Below, in pieces: positions 16,450 through 25,700 of a stretch of 42,866 nucleotides of DNA. Source of the DNA: Thermoplasmatota archaeon (GTDB lineage: Archaea; Thermoplasmatota; E2; DHVEG-1). Position numbers and translations under genes: made by a program. The notes below the pieces were generated by a model. The model did not search any database and was not told the DNA's origin. It was given only the letters and a program-made list of their open reading frames with translations. How positions within the stretch are numbered: the first letter of the stretch is position 1; each line of letters opens with the position of its first letter. Location: assembly GCA_030619765.1 (NCBI GenBank), contig JAUXAU010000019.1, positions 1-42,866 of the forward strand, written 5' to 3'.

Positions 16450-17089
16450 AAATTATTCATCTCCAAAAAACAAAGTTACCACTAACTAAGAAAAAACAAT
16501 GTTTCAAAAAGAGATTTAATTCCTTATCTCTTTCTATCTTTCTATATCCCTGCTTCATCCTTTATTCTTTAATTGGAGATTTTTAAATTATTCTCCCTAC
16601 TTACTTATTGTGTTCACATAATACTTAAACATTCCTGTTCAAGTTTAACTTTTTAAATTTATCTATCTCCTCACATATAACTATGTGCTGTTCTACTATT
16701 TATATTTTTTGGTCACTATATAAAGGAATCACTTTTATGTAACATTCATAACAGGCATTTTCCGAAAAAAACACCTAAAATGTGAGGTTTATATAACATT
16801 TATTGAATTTTAATATATTTTTTAAAAAATAATTATCGGCAAACAACGATATTATTATCGGCAATATATATAAATAGTAAAATAATGCTTTGCAACCCTG
16901 TTTTTCCCCCTAAACACTAGGTAAAATGCGTCAGAAAACAGGAATAAGTCATTATCCCCTCTATTCCAACAGGAGAGGATTTTATTTTTCCTTATCTCTG
17001 TGGGGGGTGAGTAAATGTATATTATATCTCGAATAGTGAGATTCTGATATGCCTCTTATATAAACATTATACTCATTCTTGCTCATATT
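16450..17089. other. Long AT-rich non-coding region of the element
   Basis: About 640 bp without a credible gene on either strand. Contains direct repeats at 16832-16864, several TATA-like runs (for example ATATATAAATAG at 16863-16876, plus strand), and a weak hairpin CCTCT...AGAGG at 16959-16979. A candidate place for the replicon's origin, from base composition and repeats only. Confidence 0.4.
16832..16864 (+). repeat. Direct repeat ATTATCGGCAA x2
   Basis: ATTATCGGCAA at 16832-16842 and 16854-16864 are exactly 22 bp apart (two helical turns), separated by ACAACGATATT. Phased repeats in an AT-rich region suggest protein-binding sites (origin or operator). Confidence 0.55.
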
Positions 17090-17449
17090 CTAACGCTCAA
17101 ACCAACCTTTTTTAAACAATTCATAGCATTCGCTACAATAACATTTTTTCTTGCTATCTTTTTCTACACACACCAGGAAATTTACCATATCATTACATTT
17201 GGGGCAAAAACAATCATTTGGTCTTGCTCGTTTTCTGCGCCAATATTGATATGTTTTTTCACTCGTATCATATCCAACACTTTGATATTTAATATCATTC
17301 TCATACAACATTTTTCGCATCTGCGTAACCACACTCTTGTTAAAATGAATAATGTAACGGTCACGATACATTTTTTCAAGAGTTACATCATATTTTTTCA
17401 TAAATTCTTTAATTATTTTTCTGCATATTGGTCTCTCTTTAATTTTCAT
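17090..17449 (-). CDS. Zinc-ribbon protein of the element
   Basis: 119 aa. The N-terminal 75 residues are basic and helical (KIKERPICRKIIKEFMKKYDV...), and the C-terminus has a four-Cys zinc ribbon, CFCPKCND...CYCSECYELF, at about 85-112. Probably nucleic-acid binding. The ATG at 17449 lies 11 nt after GGAGG (17459-17463). Another ATG closer to GGAGG gives only five codons. The gene follows the 56-aa zinc-motif gene by about 36 bp on the same strand. No named family recognised. Confidence 0.65.
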   Translation of the reverse strand: MKIKERPICRKIIKEFMKKYDVTLEKMYRDRYIIHFNKSVVTQMRKMLYENDIKYQSVGYDTSEKTYQYWRRKRARPNDCFCPKCNDMVNFLVCVEKDSKKKCYCSECYELFKKGWFER

Positions 17450-17485
17450 TTTTCATTTTTCCTCCAAGAAAGTTTCGATAATGGG

Positions 17486-17656
17486 TTATTTTTTGCAATT
17501 ACCTTCTTTTTCCTTTGCTCTGCATTGCTTATCGAGTTCACCAGAACTTGGCCTATTGTCTCTTTCTATTTGATCATAATCTGATGTAGGCCAATTTGTA
17601 CAATTCGTACACCAATGCCATGTATCACTACCCTTCTTTTTACGATAGATTGTCAT
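17486..17656 (-). CDS. Small zinc-motif protein (56 aa)
   Basis: ATG at 17656 preceded by GGAGG at 17667-17671. The product begins MTIYRKKKGSDTWHWCTNC and ends in EGNCKK before TAA. The pattern TWHWCTNCTNWP...GELDKQCRAKE...C resembles a small prokaryotic family with two CxxC-type knuckles, although here the first Cys of the second knuckle is missing (DKQC), which may weaken metal binding. It lies downstream of shared promoter copy 2 and is probably co-transcribed with the following zinc-ribbon gene. Role unknown. Confidence 0.65.
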   Translation of the reverse strand: MTIYRKKKGSDTWHWCTNCTNWPTSDYDQIERDNRPSSGELDKQCRAKEKEGNCKK

Positions 17657-17692
17657 ATCTTTTCGCCTCCTTTTCTTTTCACATTACGATAA

Positions 17693-17727
17693 CATTACAA
17701 TCTCATAACAGCATTTACTTTAAAAAC
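17693..17727 (-). promoter_or_regulatory. Shared element promoter, copy 2 (small zinc-motif gene)
   Basis: Minus strand TTTTTAAAG, spacer, then TGTTATGAGATTGTAATG: the most diverged of the four copies, but with the same spacing. Confidence 0.55.
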
Positions 17728-17745
17728 TTGCTTCTGCGAAAATTA
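17728..17745. repeat. 18-bp module TTGCTTCTGCGAAAATTA, copy 1
   Basis: Exact copy of 18430-18447. It lies just beyond the stop of the 198-aa membrane-protein gene and abuts promoter copy 2. It may be a 3' processing or termination element or a cassette border. Confidence 0.7.
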
Positions 17746-17749
17746 ATCA

Positions 17750-18346
17750 TTATGCTTGATAAAACCCCAGAAAAGCAAAAAATAATATCAATATGATTGA
17801 AATTACTATATATACAAAAAATAACCATCGAAAAGTGAAATAAAATCTCCCACGTTCACGCATAGTTGACCTATCAAACATTGCATCTCTAAAATCTTTT
17901 GTTGTTCTTATGTCTTTTTTAATACCTTTTTTTATTTCAACCCAAGCATCAGGAATTATATATTTATCATCCGGAAAATTTGTTTTTTTATTATTAATTT
18001 TTTTGTGAAAACCCAATTTATTTTCAATCTTATTTAAAATTGCCAATATTTCATAAAGTCTATCATTTTCCCTTTTAAAATTCCCCCATCCAAGACATGA
18101 AACAAAAAGTGCAATGGATATTAGCATTAAGGGAATCAAGAATAAAGGATTAAAAGCTGAATTAACAATAATTTTATAATCATTATTAGTATTAATATAC
18201 AAAAAAGAAACAAGGGATAATGAAACCGATACTAATGCTATAAAAATTGTCGTAATGAACTTTACCGTTGCCCATAATCTATCATTATAATCTCTTCTAT
18301 TTTTTCCCATTTCCTTAAATAAATCTAGGTAATGATTATTGGACAT
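17750..18346 (-). CDS. Element membrane protein with multiple TM segments (198 aa)
   Basis: Residues 26-51 (FITTIFIALVSVSLSLVSFLYI) and 66-87 form two N-terminal helices, followed by a charged cytoplasmic region (FKRENDRLYEILAILNKIENKL..., WVEIKKGIKKDIRTTKDFRDAMF) and a C-terminal hydrophobic segment (WLFFVYIVISIILILFFAFLGF). The layout, membrane helices plus a coiled linker, recalls SLATT-like or other two-component membrane effectors in defence islands. That is a resemblance only; no family motif was identified. Own promoter copy 3 upstream. Cargo gene of the element. Confidence 0.65.
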   Translation of the reverse strand: MSNNHYLDLFKEMGKNRRDYNDRLWATVKFITTIFIALVSVSLSLVSFLYINTNNDYKIIVNSAFNPLFLIPLMLISIALFVSCLGWGNFKRENDRLYEILAILNKIENKLGFHKKINNKKTNFPDDKYIIPDAWVEIKKGIKKDIRTTKDFRDAMFDRSTMRERGRFYFTFRWLFFVYIVISIILILFFAFLGFYQA

Positions 18347-18363
18347 TTTCTTTCCCCTTTAAG

Positions 18364-18396
18364 CTACAATTTCACAACATCTCCTTATTTAAAAAC
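18364..18396 (-). promoter_or_regulatory. Shared element promoter, copy 3 (198-aa membrane protein)
   Basis: Minus strand TTTTTAAATAAGG, then TGTTGTGAAATTGTAG. It matches copy 1 at all positions of the downstream block. Confidence 0.6.
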
Positions 18397-18429
18397 ATAT
18401 CTTGTAAGACACAGAATGCAGTTTTAGCG

Positions 18430-18447
18430 TTGCTTCTGCGAAAATTA
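18430..18447. repeat. 18-bp module TTGCTTCTGCGAAAATTA, copy 2
   Basis: Exact copy of 17728-17745. It overlaps the TAA stop of the 351-aa membrane protein gene by 3 bp, so it sits at the 3' end of that gene exactly as copy 1 sits just after the 198-aa gene. Confidence 0.7.
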
Positions 18448-19500
18448 TTTTTTGGAAAGTTTACTTTTGACAATACCAAAAACTTTTTTATAAAGACCTA
18501 TGAAAAATAGCATTAAAATACCGCCAATTGCAATATTAACTGGTTCTGATCCAATTCCTTTTATTATATTTATTAAAAAATCAGTTAACTGTTGATAATA
18601 TAATACAATAGCCGTAGCAAACGAAATTAAACTTAGGGTAACAATGATTATAATGAAACTCCACTTAAATTGTGTTAACCTATCTTTTGAAATCGGTTGT
18701 GTGATTTTTTTAAAACTTTCAAGTATGCTATCTGCTTCTTCATTACTAATTTTGTCTATCTTAAATTTTAACAAAACAGACAAAATACTTTTGATGAAAC
18801 CCGTTTTATCTTCATCACAAGAATAGGCAATATTATCTGTTAATAAAATAGGTAAAATAAATGCTTTATCGTATTTAGATGAAAATTTGAGAAAAACACA
18901 TTCATCCGAATTATGTTTCTTAAGTAAATTCAGAAATTCTCCATTATCTTCGTCATGCTTTTTTTCATCGGAATAGTTAAATAATCGAGTTAAAAGAAAA
19001 GCAAAAGTATTAGTCAATTCCATAGTTTTAAACTTCTCCACATTGTAAGAAATTGCAAATTTTTTTATCATCTTTCTTTCAGGCAAATATGGTTTTAAAA
19101 ATTTTGAGGCGGCAACAGATGATACTTGTCTACCCACATAATTAAGCATTAGAACCATACTGTAAAAAACTGCAAAGACAAAGACAGCCACTTCAATAGA
19201 ATAGATACTTCTTTCGACATAATTTTCAAAAAAATACATAGAAAAAAGGGTAATACCTGCTAAAAATAACAATATAAACAAAGTTACCTTCTTGAATCTA
19301 TTTGGAAAATAAAAATATGTTCCAAGCATTCCTTCTAATACAGATAATAATACAGGATAGATTAATAATGTGTAAACTGTTATTGAAGATGGTAAAAATT
19401 TTATTATTAACAAATACGTTATAACAGTTATAATAGCTGAAACACATAAGAAATAAGAAAGAAATTTTTGCTTATTAGAAAGATCTGCAAATTTTGTCAT
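18445..19500 (-). CDS. Element multi-pass membrane protein (351 aa)
   Basis: Four hydrophobic segments in the first 125 residues (about 14-35, 40-62, 70-90, 100-122), a soluble middle of about 150 residues (KFLKPYLPERKMIKKFAISYN... to KITQPISKDRLTQ), then two more helices (about 278-298 and 315-338) and a Lys-rich tail. No enzyme motif seen. The soluble domain contains acidic segments (DEKKHDEDNGE). I do not recognise the family. It sits between promoter copy 4 and the 18-bp end module, next to another membrane protein organised in the same way. Possible roles are superinfection exclusion or defence, unproven. Confidence 0.65.
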   Translation of the reverse strand: MTKFADLSNKQKFLSYFLCVSAIITVITYLLIIKFLPSSITVYTLLIYPVLLSVLEGMLGTYFYFPNRFKKVTLFILLFLAGITLFSMYFFENYVERSIYSIEVAVFVFAVFYSMVLMLNYVGRQVSSVAASKFLKPYLPERKMIKKFAISYNVEKFKTMELTNTFAFLLTRLFNYSDEKKHDEDNGEFLNLLKKHNSDECVFLKFSSKYDKAFILPILLTDNIAYSCDEDKTGFIKSILSVLLKFKIDKISNEEADSILESFKKITQPISKDRLTQFKWSFIIIIVTLSLISFATAIVLYYQQLTDFLINIIKGIGSEPVNIAIGGILMLFFIGLYKKVFGIVKSKLSKK

Positions 19501-19518
19501 TGATTCTCTCCCACTACC

Positions 19519-19550
19519 TCAAATTTCACAACATCTATTTCTTTAAAAAC
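19519..19550 (-). promoter_or_regulatory. Shared element promoter, copy 4 (351-aa membrane protein)
   Basis: Minus strand TTTTTAAAGAAATAGA followed by TGTTGTGAAATTTGA. Identical to copy 1 over the TATA box and spacer. Confidence 0.6.
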
Positions 19551-19629
19551 ATTTTTATATGATGTAGAAAGAATTTTTTTTGCCTTGATCCTGCTAAAAA
19601 TCTGGATTGAAAAATAAAAAGAAAGAAGG

Positions 19630-20799
19630 CTAATCCTTTTCTTTCTTAACCTTCTGTTCAACCCAATGCGGTTTATATTTTCCTGTGGCTATATCTTCAA
19701 GTTTCTTATCTAACATTCTGCTAAACTCTTCTTTTCTATTTGCTTCTCTGTTTTTTAATTCTGCGATCTCTTTTTTCAGCACTTCAACCTCTGTATCTCT
19801 CTCCCTGGCTTTTTCAATGATTGATTTTCCAGCACCAACCCGCTTACGCATCGTTTCTTTCAGATCTTCATATCCCGACATATCATACTGTTCCCTTCGT
19901 GCATCAACCCTTTCCGGTGACCAACCAAAGAATTTACCGATCTGACCGTTACTCCATATCAAACCACCATCTTTGCTCCGCTCTGAAAACATTATAGTTG
20001 CCCTGGTGCTCCTGAAATGCTTGGGCGTATGTCTAATTATCCCCGCTTTACTACATGCTTCCTGCAATCTATCCGCAACACCCCATCTATTCAGCCGCTT
20101 GTATTCCTCTTCTCTTCTGCTAAGTGTGTACCATAATGGCTTATCTGGATCGTCTTTATTAGGGTGTATATCGCACCAATGGAGCAGATTATGAGGTATC
20201 TCGCTTAATGGGATAACCCTGGGTATTGTTTTGCTCTCCATCACCGTGACCTCAACCACACCATCAATTTTCACACCACTTATCTTCATACTAGTTAGTT
20301 CCGATGGTCGCATCCCACCAAGATATAATGTTTCAAACATTGCCCTGACTTGTGGATGTATTGTTATCTTCATTATCTTATCATACTGCTCTGGCGTGAT
20401 AAGACATTTTTTAAATAATTCCGGATCAAGTCTTTTTAATCTCTTGGCTTTGGTGGTATATGTAAACCACTTCATGTTTTCAGGTATCTCCCTCTTATCA
20501 AGTTCAAACAACCAACGATAGAATAAAATTATCTTAGTACCATACAGGTTACGGCTTTTCTCGCTTATGGTATCGAAGAAATCCATCATATCTTCTTTTG
20601 ATGTGTTTTTAAACATCTTTTCTTTAAGGCATCTTGCAAGAGTGAGTATCAAATCCCTATCATTTATTATAGTATTTGATTCAAGTTCAAGGCTTGGTCT
20701 TGACCTATGCGTAAGATAATTTACCAATACCAGCTTATTTTTTCCAGATACCCCACGCAGACATTCCTCGGGTATCTTATATTTTCTTTCTTTTACCAT
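19630..20799 (-). CDS. Tyrosine recombinase (element integrase)
   Basis: 389 aa. N-terminal helical core-binding domain (about 40-130) and C-terminal catalytic domain: Arg164 in LGGMRPSELTSMK; box II as TPKHFRSTRAT, where Arg263 is preceded by Lys260 in the place of the usual His (KxxR, as in several archaeal integrases); and a nucleophile candidate Tyr305 in RREQYDMSGYEDL after a GW motif. Residues 325-375 form a charged coiled coil not found in minimal integrases. It catalyses integration and excision at att. It sits 43 bp inside attR, with TATA-like TTTATAAAC at 20838-20830. Host-side neighbours are unrelated, which supports mobility. Confidence 0.88.
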   Translation of the reverse strand: MVKERKYKIPEECLRGVSGKNKLVLVNYLTHRSRPSLELESNTIINDRDLILTLARCLKEKMFKNTSKEDMMDFFDTISEKSRNLYGTKIILFYRWLFELDKREIPENMKWFTYTTKAKRLKRLDPELFKKCLITPEQYDKIMKITIHPQVRAMFETLYLGGMRPSELTSMKISGVKIDGVVEVTVMESKTIPRVIPLSEIPHNLLHWCDIHPNKDDPDKPLWYTLSRREEEYKRLNRWGVADRLQEACSKAGIIRHTPKHFRSTRATIMFSERSKDGGLIWSNGQIGKFFGWSPERVDARREQYDMSGYEDLKETMRKRVGAGKSIIEKARERDTEVEVLKKEIAELKNREANRKEEFSRMLDKKLEDIATGKYKPHWVEQKVKKEKD

Positions 20800-20829
20800 C
20801 TTTTCACATCACATCCCACATATTCTACA

Positions 20830-20838
20830 AGTTTATAA
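20830..20838 (-). promoter_or_regulatory. Integrase promoter TATA box
   Basis: Minus-strand TTTATAAAC about 33 nt upstream of the integrase ATG; it leaves a leader of at most about 10 nt. It lies directly inside the right arm repeat, so integrase binding at att could repress its own promoter. Confidence 0.5.
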
Positions 20839-20841
20839 ATG

Positions 20842-20874
20842 TTGTTAGTCATAATCGCTCTTTATCTACTATAA
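20842..20874. other. attR: right junction of the integrated element
   Basis: The inverted arm TTGTTAGTCATAAT (20842-20855), 4 nt, then the core CTTTATCTACTATAA (20860-20874). Joining this with attL by excision gives a 53-bp attP in which the core is flanked by near-perfect inverted 14-mers. Confidence 0.6.
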
Positions 20875-20958
20875 ATTCAGTCAATTTGAATGCTAAACCA
20901 TAATTCTAAAAACGTGATATCGCATACGTCTATTTGAAATATTTTTGTAGGCTAGAAA

Positions 20959-22611
20959 ATGAAATCAATTCTTAAGTTATTCTCTGAGCACAGTACATTT
21001 ATTCAACCAGATGCACTAAAATACATTTCATCTAAAGAAGATCCTAATGAATTCGCATCGTTCCTGATTAAAAGTCTTAAGGAGTATCCTTTTATTTTAA
21101 CAGTTGAAAATATAAAGTATATAGAAGAATCTGCCAAAATTAAAGAGATACCCAAGCTAGATGATAACCTATTGGACAAAAAAGAAGTACAAAACAAGAT
21201 TCTTTCTGAAATATACAACAGCAATGTATTGATAGAAGAAGTTTCAAATAATGATGAATATGATGACCCTGACACAGAAGATCAGTTGGAATCGGATATC
21301 AAGGATATTGAAAAAAAAGTTCCTCAAACCTTAGAAATAACAGCTGTGAAAGGATGGAAGCCACTATCAAAAGAGTATGAATCTGAAATTGAAATATTGG
21401 AGGATGTAACAGGGAACAGTACCTGCAGGGGTACAACTCAAGATTTTGTAAAATTGTTCAGAGATAGATATAATGTTTTGCGCAAGATACTTCGTAGCCA
21501 GAGAAGGGAAATGATAAATACTATTCCCATAAATCGAATCAAAAAAAGCTTGTCCGATGTTCAATTGGTTGGAATTGTAAAAAGTGTTAAAACTACAATT
21601 AATGGACACAGGCTAATTGAAATCGAGGATGAAACTGGCACCGCTACGCTAATGGCTTTAAAAAATCACAATGAAGTTAGTCAGCTGGCAAATGAAGTTA
21701 TTGTAGATGAGATTATAGGTGTTGTTGGTAAAATTAGTAAAAACGGTGATCTGATAATCGTTCAAAATATTGTTTTTCCAGACATAAAGCTACAACATGA
21801 CAAAAATAGAGCAGAAGTTCCCGTATGTGTTGCATTTCTTTCTGATATCCATATGGGTAGTAATATGTTCATGGAAGATGAGTGGAATGCCTTTCTCAAA
21901 TGGATAAACGGTAGCTTGGGTAACTCAAGACAAAAGGATGTAGCCAGTAAAATAAAATACTTGATTTTGCCAGGGGATCTAGCCGATGGAATAGGTATCT
22001 ATCCTAACCAGGAAAAAGAACTTTCGATAAGTAATATATATGAACAGTACGACGCACTAGCTAAACAGTTGGAGCTTATCCCAGATCATATTTCAGTAGT
22101 TCTTCAACCAGGCAACCACGATGCAGTTAGACCAGCAGAACCTCAGCCAACATTTGGAAAAGAAATTCGAGATATTTTTTCAGGAAGAGAGTTTATATTT
22201 GTAGGCAATCCTTGTTATCTTTCTTTACATGGTGTAGAAATACTATCATACCATGGCCAAAGCCTTCTAGATTTTTCAACGAATATCCAATATTTGAATT
22301 ACAACGAACCTACCGAAGTTATGAAAGTTATGCTAAAAAAACGTCATCTAGCACCTGCGTATGGAGGTTATACGCCGCTTGCTCCTGAACATTCTGATTA
22401 TATGATTATCGACAAAGTTCCAGATATATTTGTTACAGGTCACGTTCATATAGCAAATATTGACAATTACCGAGGGGTGACATTGATAAATGCATCAAGC
22501 TGGCAAGCGCAGACTTCGTATCAAAAAATGTTAAACTTTATCCCTGACTCAGCAAAATTGCCTATAGTAAATCTTAAAACAGGAAATGCAACAACAATGG
22601 ATTTCAACTAA
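20959..22611 (+). CDS. polB: DNA polymerase D small subunit DP1
   Basis: 550 aa. Subunit of the euryarchaeal replicative polymerase PolD; DP1 has the Mre11-like phosphodiesterase proofreading fold. Visible motifs: LSDIHMGSN (about 296), LPGDLADG (about 344), QPGNHDA (about 387), LSYHGQS (about 433) and VTGHVHIAN (about 493), which are the metal ligands of a calcineurin-like exonuclease, all intact. An OB-fold precedes them (VQLVGIVKSVKTTINGHRLIEIED, about 200-270), and the N-terminal 60 residues form a small helical domain. It is followed 131 bp later by DP2 on the same strand. The core att repeat is 85 bp upstream, in what would be its promoter region. Confidence 0.95.
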   Translation: MKSILKLFSEHSTFIQPDALKYISSKEDPNEFASFLIKSLKEYPFILTVENIKYIEESAKIKEIPKLDDNLLDKKEVQNKILSEIYNSNVLIEEVSNNDEYDDPDTEDQLESDIKDIEKKVPQTLEITAVKGWKPLSKEYESEIEILEDVTGNSTCRGTTQDFVKLFRDRYNVLRKILRSQRREMINTIPINRIKKSLSDVQLVGIVKSVKTTINGHRLIEIEDETGTATLMALKNHNEVSQLANEVIVDEIIGVVGKISKNGDLIIVQNIVFPDIKLQHDKNRAEVPVCVAFLSDIHMGSNMFMEDEWNAFLKWINGSLGNSRQKDVASKIKYLILPGDLADGIGIYPNQEKELSISNIYEQYDALAKQLELIPDHISVVLQPGNHDAVRPAEPQPTFGKEIRDIFSGREFIFVGNPCYLSLHGVEILSYHGQSLLDFSTNIQYLNYNEPTEVMKVMLKKRHLAPAYGGYTPLAPEHSDYMIIDKVPDIFVTGHVHIANIDNYRGVTLINASSWQAQTSYQKMLNFIPDSAKLPIVNLKTGNATTMDFN

Positions 22612-22742
22612 AAAATTTCATGATTTCTAAATGTTAAAAATCATAAAATAACCCCTTTATTTCTTGTGGAACTCCTACGATAACACAAAACTTTAAACAC
22701 GTTTTGTGCATTTAGAATCGTTTATTTTTAGAGCGAGAAAAC

Positions 22743-25700
22743 ATGGATGGGGATTTATCTAAAAATATTGCAGTTAGTTCAAGCATGCGTGAATATTTTA
22801 GCCAATTGCAGAAAGAAATAGACAGATGTTATGATATCGCAAAGAATGCAAGAAAGAAAGGCTTTGATCCTGAATTTACCGTTGAAATACCACAAGCCCT
22901 GGATTTGGCTGCACGAGTTGAGCAACTTGTTGGACCAAAAGGAATAGCTCCAAAAATTCGTCAGGCCACCAAAAAGATTGGCGATCGCGAACTCGTATCT
23001 TTAGAAATTGCCAAACAAATTGTTAACGGAAAAACCTACAAATTTAAAAAACTTGAAGATGCCCTAAATCAAGCCATAAGAACCGGGCTTGCCATACTCA
23101 CTGAGGGTGTTTTAGTTGCGCCTCTAGAAGGCATAGCAGAAGTAAAATTAGGAAAAAACAAAGATGGTACAAATTATGTGGATCTTTATTTCTCGGGTCC
23201 TATAAGAAGTGCAGGCGGTACTGGACAGGCTATGAGCGTTCTTATTGCCGATGTTGTTAGAAGAGAACTAAAAATCGAGAAATATATCCCAACATCTGGA
23301 GAGATAGAGCGGTATAAAGAAGAAATTCCCTTGTATAAAAGAGCTCAACATCTACAATATTTGCCTTCAGTTGATGAAATAGATCTAGTGGCAACGAATT
23401 GCCCTATATGTATCAATGGTGAAGGAACAGAAGATGTGGAAGTCACTGGATATAGAGATCTGCCTAGGGTCGGAACAAATCGCTTGAGGGGCGGTGCTTG
23501 TCTAGTTATAGCAGAAGGACTCTGTTTAAAAGCACCTAAAATTTTCAAACACGTTAAAAAACTTAAACTTAAGGGATGGGAATTTCTTGATATTTTTGTA
23601 AATAAGGGTGATGAGAAAAATAAGGAAAATGGTGAAATTCCAATAATCGCTCCCTCATCCAAATATATCGGTGAGGTAATAGCAGGAAGGCCGGTTCTCT
23701 CTCATCCGTCTAAAAAGGGCGGATTTCGATTGCGATATGGGAGAGCCCGAACCGCAGGGCTAGCATCTACTGCAATTAATCCAGCTGCTATGTATATACT
23801 TGATGGTTTTATAACTGTTGGAACACAAATGAAAACCGAACGCCCAGGTAAAGGCACAATAGGCACTCCATGTGATCAAATAGAAGGCCCTATTGTATTG
23901 TTACAAAATGGAGATTTAATTCAAATCAATAATGTAGAAAATGTTAGGAAAGATGTAAAAAAAATAATTGATCTTGGCGAGATTCTTATTCCATTTGGAG
24001 AATTCATTGAAAATAATGCCCTACTTCCCGATTCCTCTTATGTATATGAATGGTGGATCCAAGATCTTCAAAAATCAGTTGATCGTTTACCTTATGAACA
24101 TACATTTGTCGGAATTAAAGAGGCAGATACAAATCTTCAGAAAAAGATCAATGAAGATTTTGGAAGAGAAGTTGATTTACAAAATCCCTCTTATGAAGAG
24201 GCTTTTGATTTGGCAGAGAGATATTCTGTACCGCTTCATCCGAATTTCAATCTCTTTTGGCATGATATAGACAAAGATGATCTGATTAAGCTATCTAGAT
24301 ATGTTAAAGAATATGGAAAGATTGTTTTGGATAAGGATTTGAAGCTTGTTCTTCCTCAAGACTCAGAGATAAAGAATATTTTGATAGAGCTTGGTGCATG
24401 TCATAAACAAAGAGAAGAAAATCTTATTTTGGATAAATATTCCTATCCTTTGATTAGATGTTGTGGTTTAGATATCAAAGATGGAAATATCGTCGAAACA
24501 AGCAGATATGAATCACTTAGAGATGGAGAAGATACACTTTCTTTGGCTTCTAAATTTTCTGGAATAACAATTAGAGCTCGTGCATTGTTACGCATTGGAA
24601 CACGTATGGGGCGACCTGAGAAAGCAGCCCCCAGAAAAATGAAACCTCCGCCCCACGTCTTATTTCCATTGGGAAATTATGGTGGAAACCAGCGGTTGCT
24701 TAGAACTGCTGCTGAGAAGAAAAAGATAGAGGTCGAAGCAGGAAAGAGAAAATGTCCTAAATGTAACAAAACAACCTATAAACTCTTCTGTACCTGTGGT
24801 ACACATACAGAAGTTATGGAAGGAAGGATAGAAACCCACGAAATCAATGTTTCAGAAGAATTAAATCGTGCAAAAAGAAACATAAAAGAACGCATTCTTC
24901 CAGAAACAATTAAAGGCGTAATAGGCACTATCTCAAAACATAAAACTCCAGAACCCTTAGAAAAAGGGATTCTAAGAGCAAAGCACAGTGTACATGTTTT
25001 CAAAGATGGTACTATACGTTTTGATATGACAGACGCCCCGCTTACGCATTTCAAACCAAAGGAAATGGGAACTTCTTTGGAAAGATTAAAGGAATTGGGA
25101 TATACAAAAGATTATCTTGGAAATGACCTAGAATACGATGAGCAAATCTGTGAATTGAAAGTTCAAGATGTAATAGTTTCAAAATCCTGCGCGGAATATT
25201 TTGTGCAAGTTTCAAAATTTGTAGATGATCTTCTATCAAAATTTTACCGATTGGATCGTTTTTATAAAATTAGAAAACTGCAGGACTTAACTGGGCATTT
25301 GACAGTAGGTTTGGCGCCACATACATCTGCTGGAGCACTTGCAAGAATAATAGGGTTTACCGATACTCAAGTATGTTATGCACATCCGTTTTTCCATGCA
25401 ACGAAAAGGAGAAATTGCTTTGATTTCAACCATCGGGTTTTTCTTTACGACCAGAACAAAGATAAATTTATTACTAGTAAAATAGGCAAGATAGTAGAAG
25501 AACAATTAAAAAAGAATGGATCAAAGAGTATCGATGTATATGGTACAGAAAGGATAAACATCAATCCTTTGGATAATATCTATGCTTATACACTTAATAA
25601 AAGAACAGGCAAACTTCAAAAGAAAAAAGTGAAATATTTCATAAAAGGAAAAACAAGTCAGTGGATAAAGATAAAAACGTCCACTAACCGAGAGATAAGG

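Larger units (their letters stand above)
11902..20874. mobile_element. Integrated plasmid-like element, about 9.0 kb, between thiC and the DP1 gene
   Basis: The boundaries come from the direct 15-bp repeat with internal inverted arms. Contents, all on the minus strand: integrase at the right end, two membrane proteins, two zinc-motif small proteins, a small acidic protein, an Sm-like protein, PrimPol-ATPase, a Cys-rich small protein, a lipoprotein and a 47-aa membrane peptide. Gene order and strand bias suggest a single circular replicon opened at att beside the integrase. No capsid, portal, terminase or packaging ATPase was recognised, so integrated plasmid or satellite is more likely than provirus. 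Long AT-rich non-coding stretches (16450-17089, 13009-13411) set it apart from the compact host blocks on either side. Confidence 0.7.

Noticed and set aside
11902-20874. Full provirus
   Set aside because: No capsid, portal, terminase or packaging ATPase recognised; contents fit a plasmid or satellite better.
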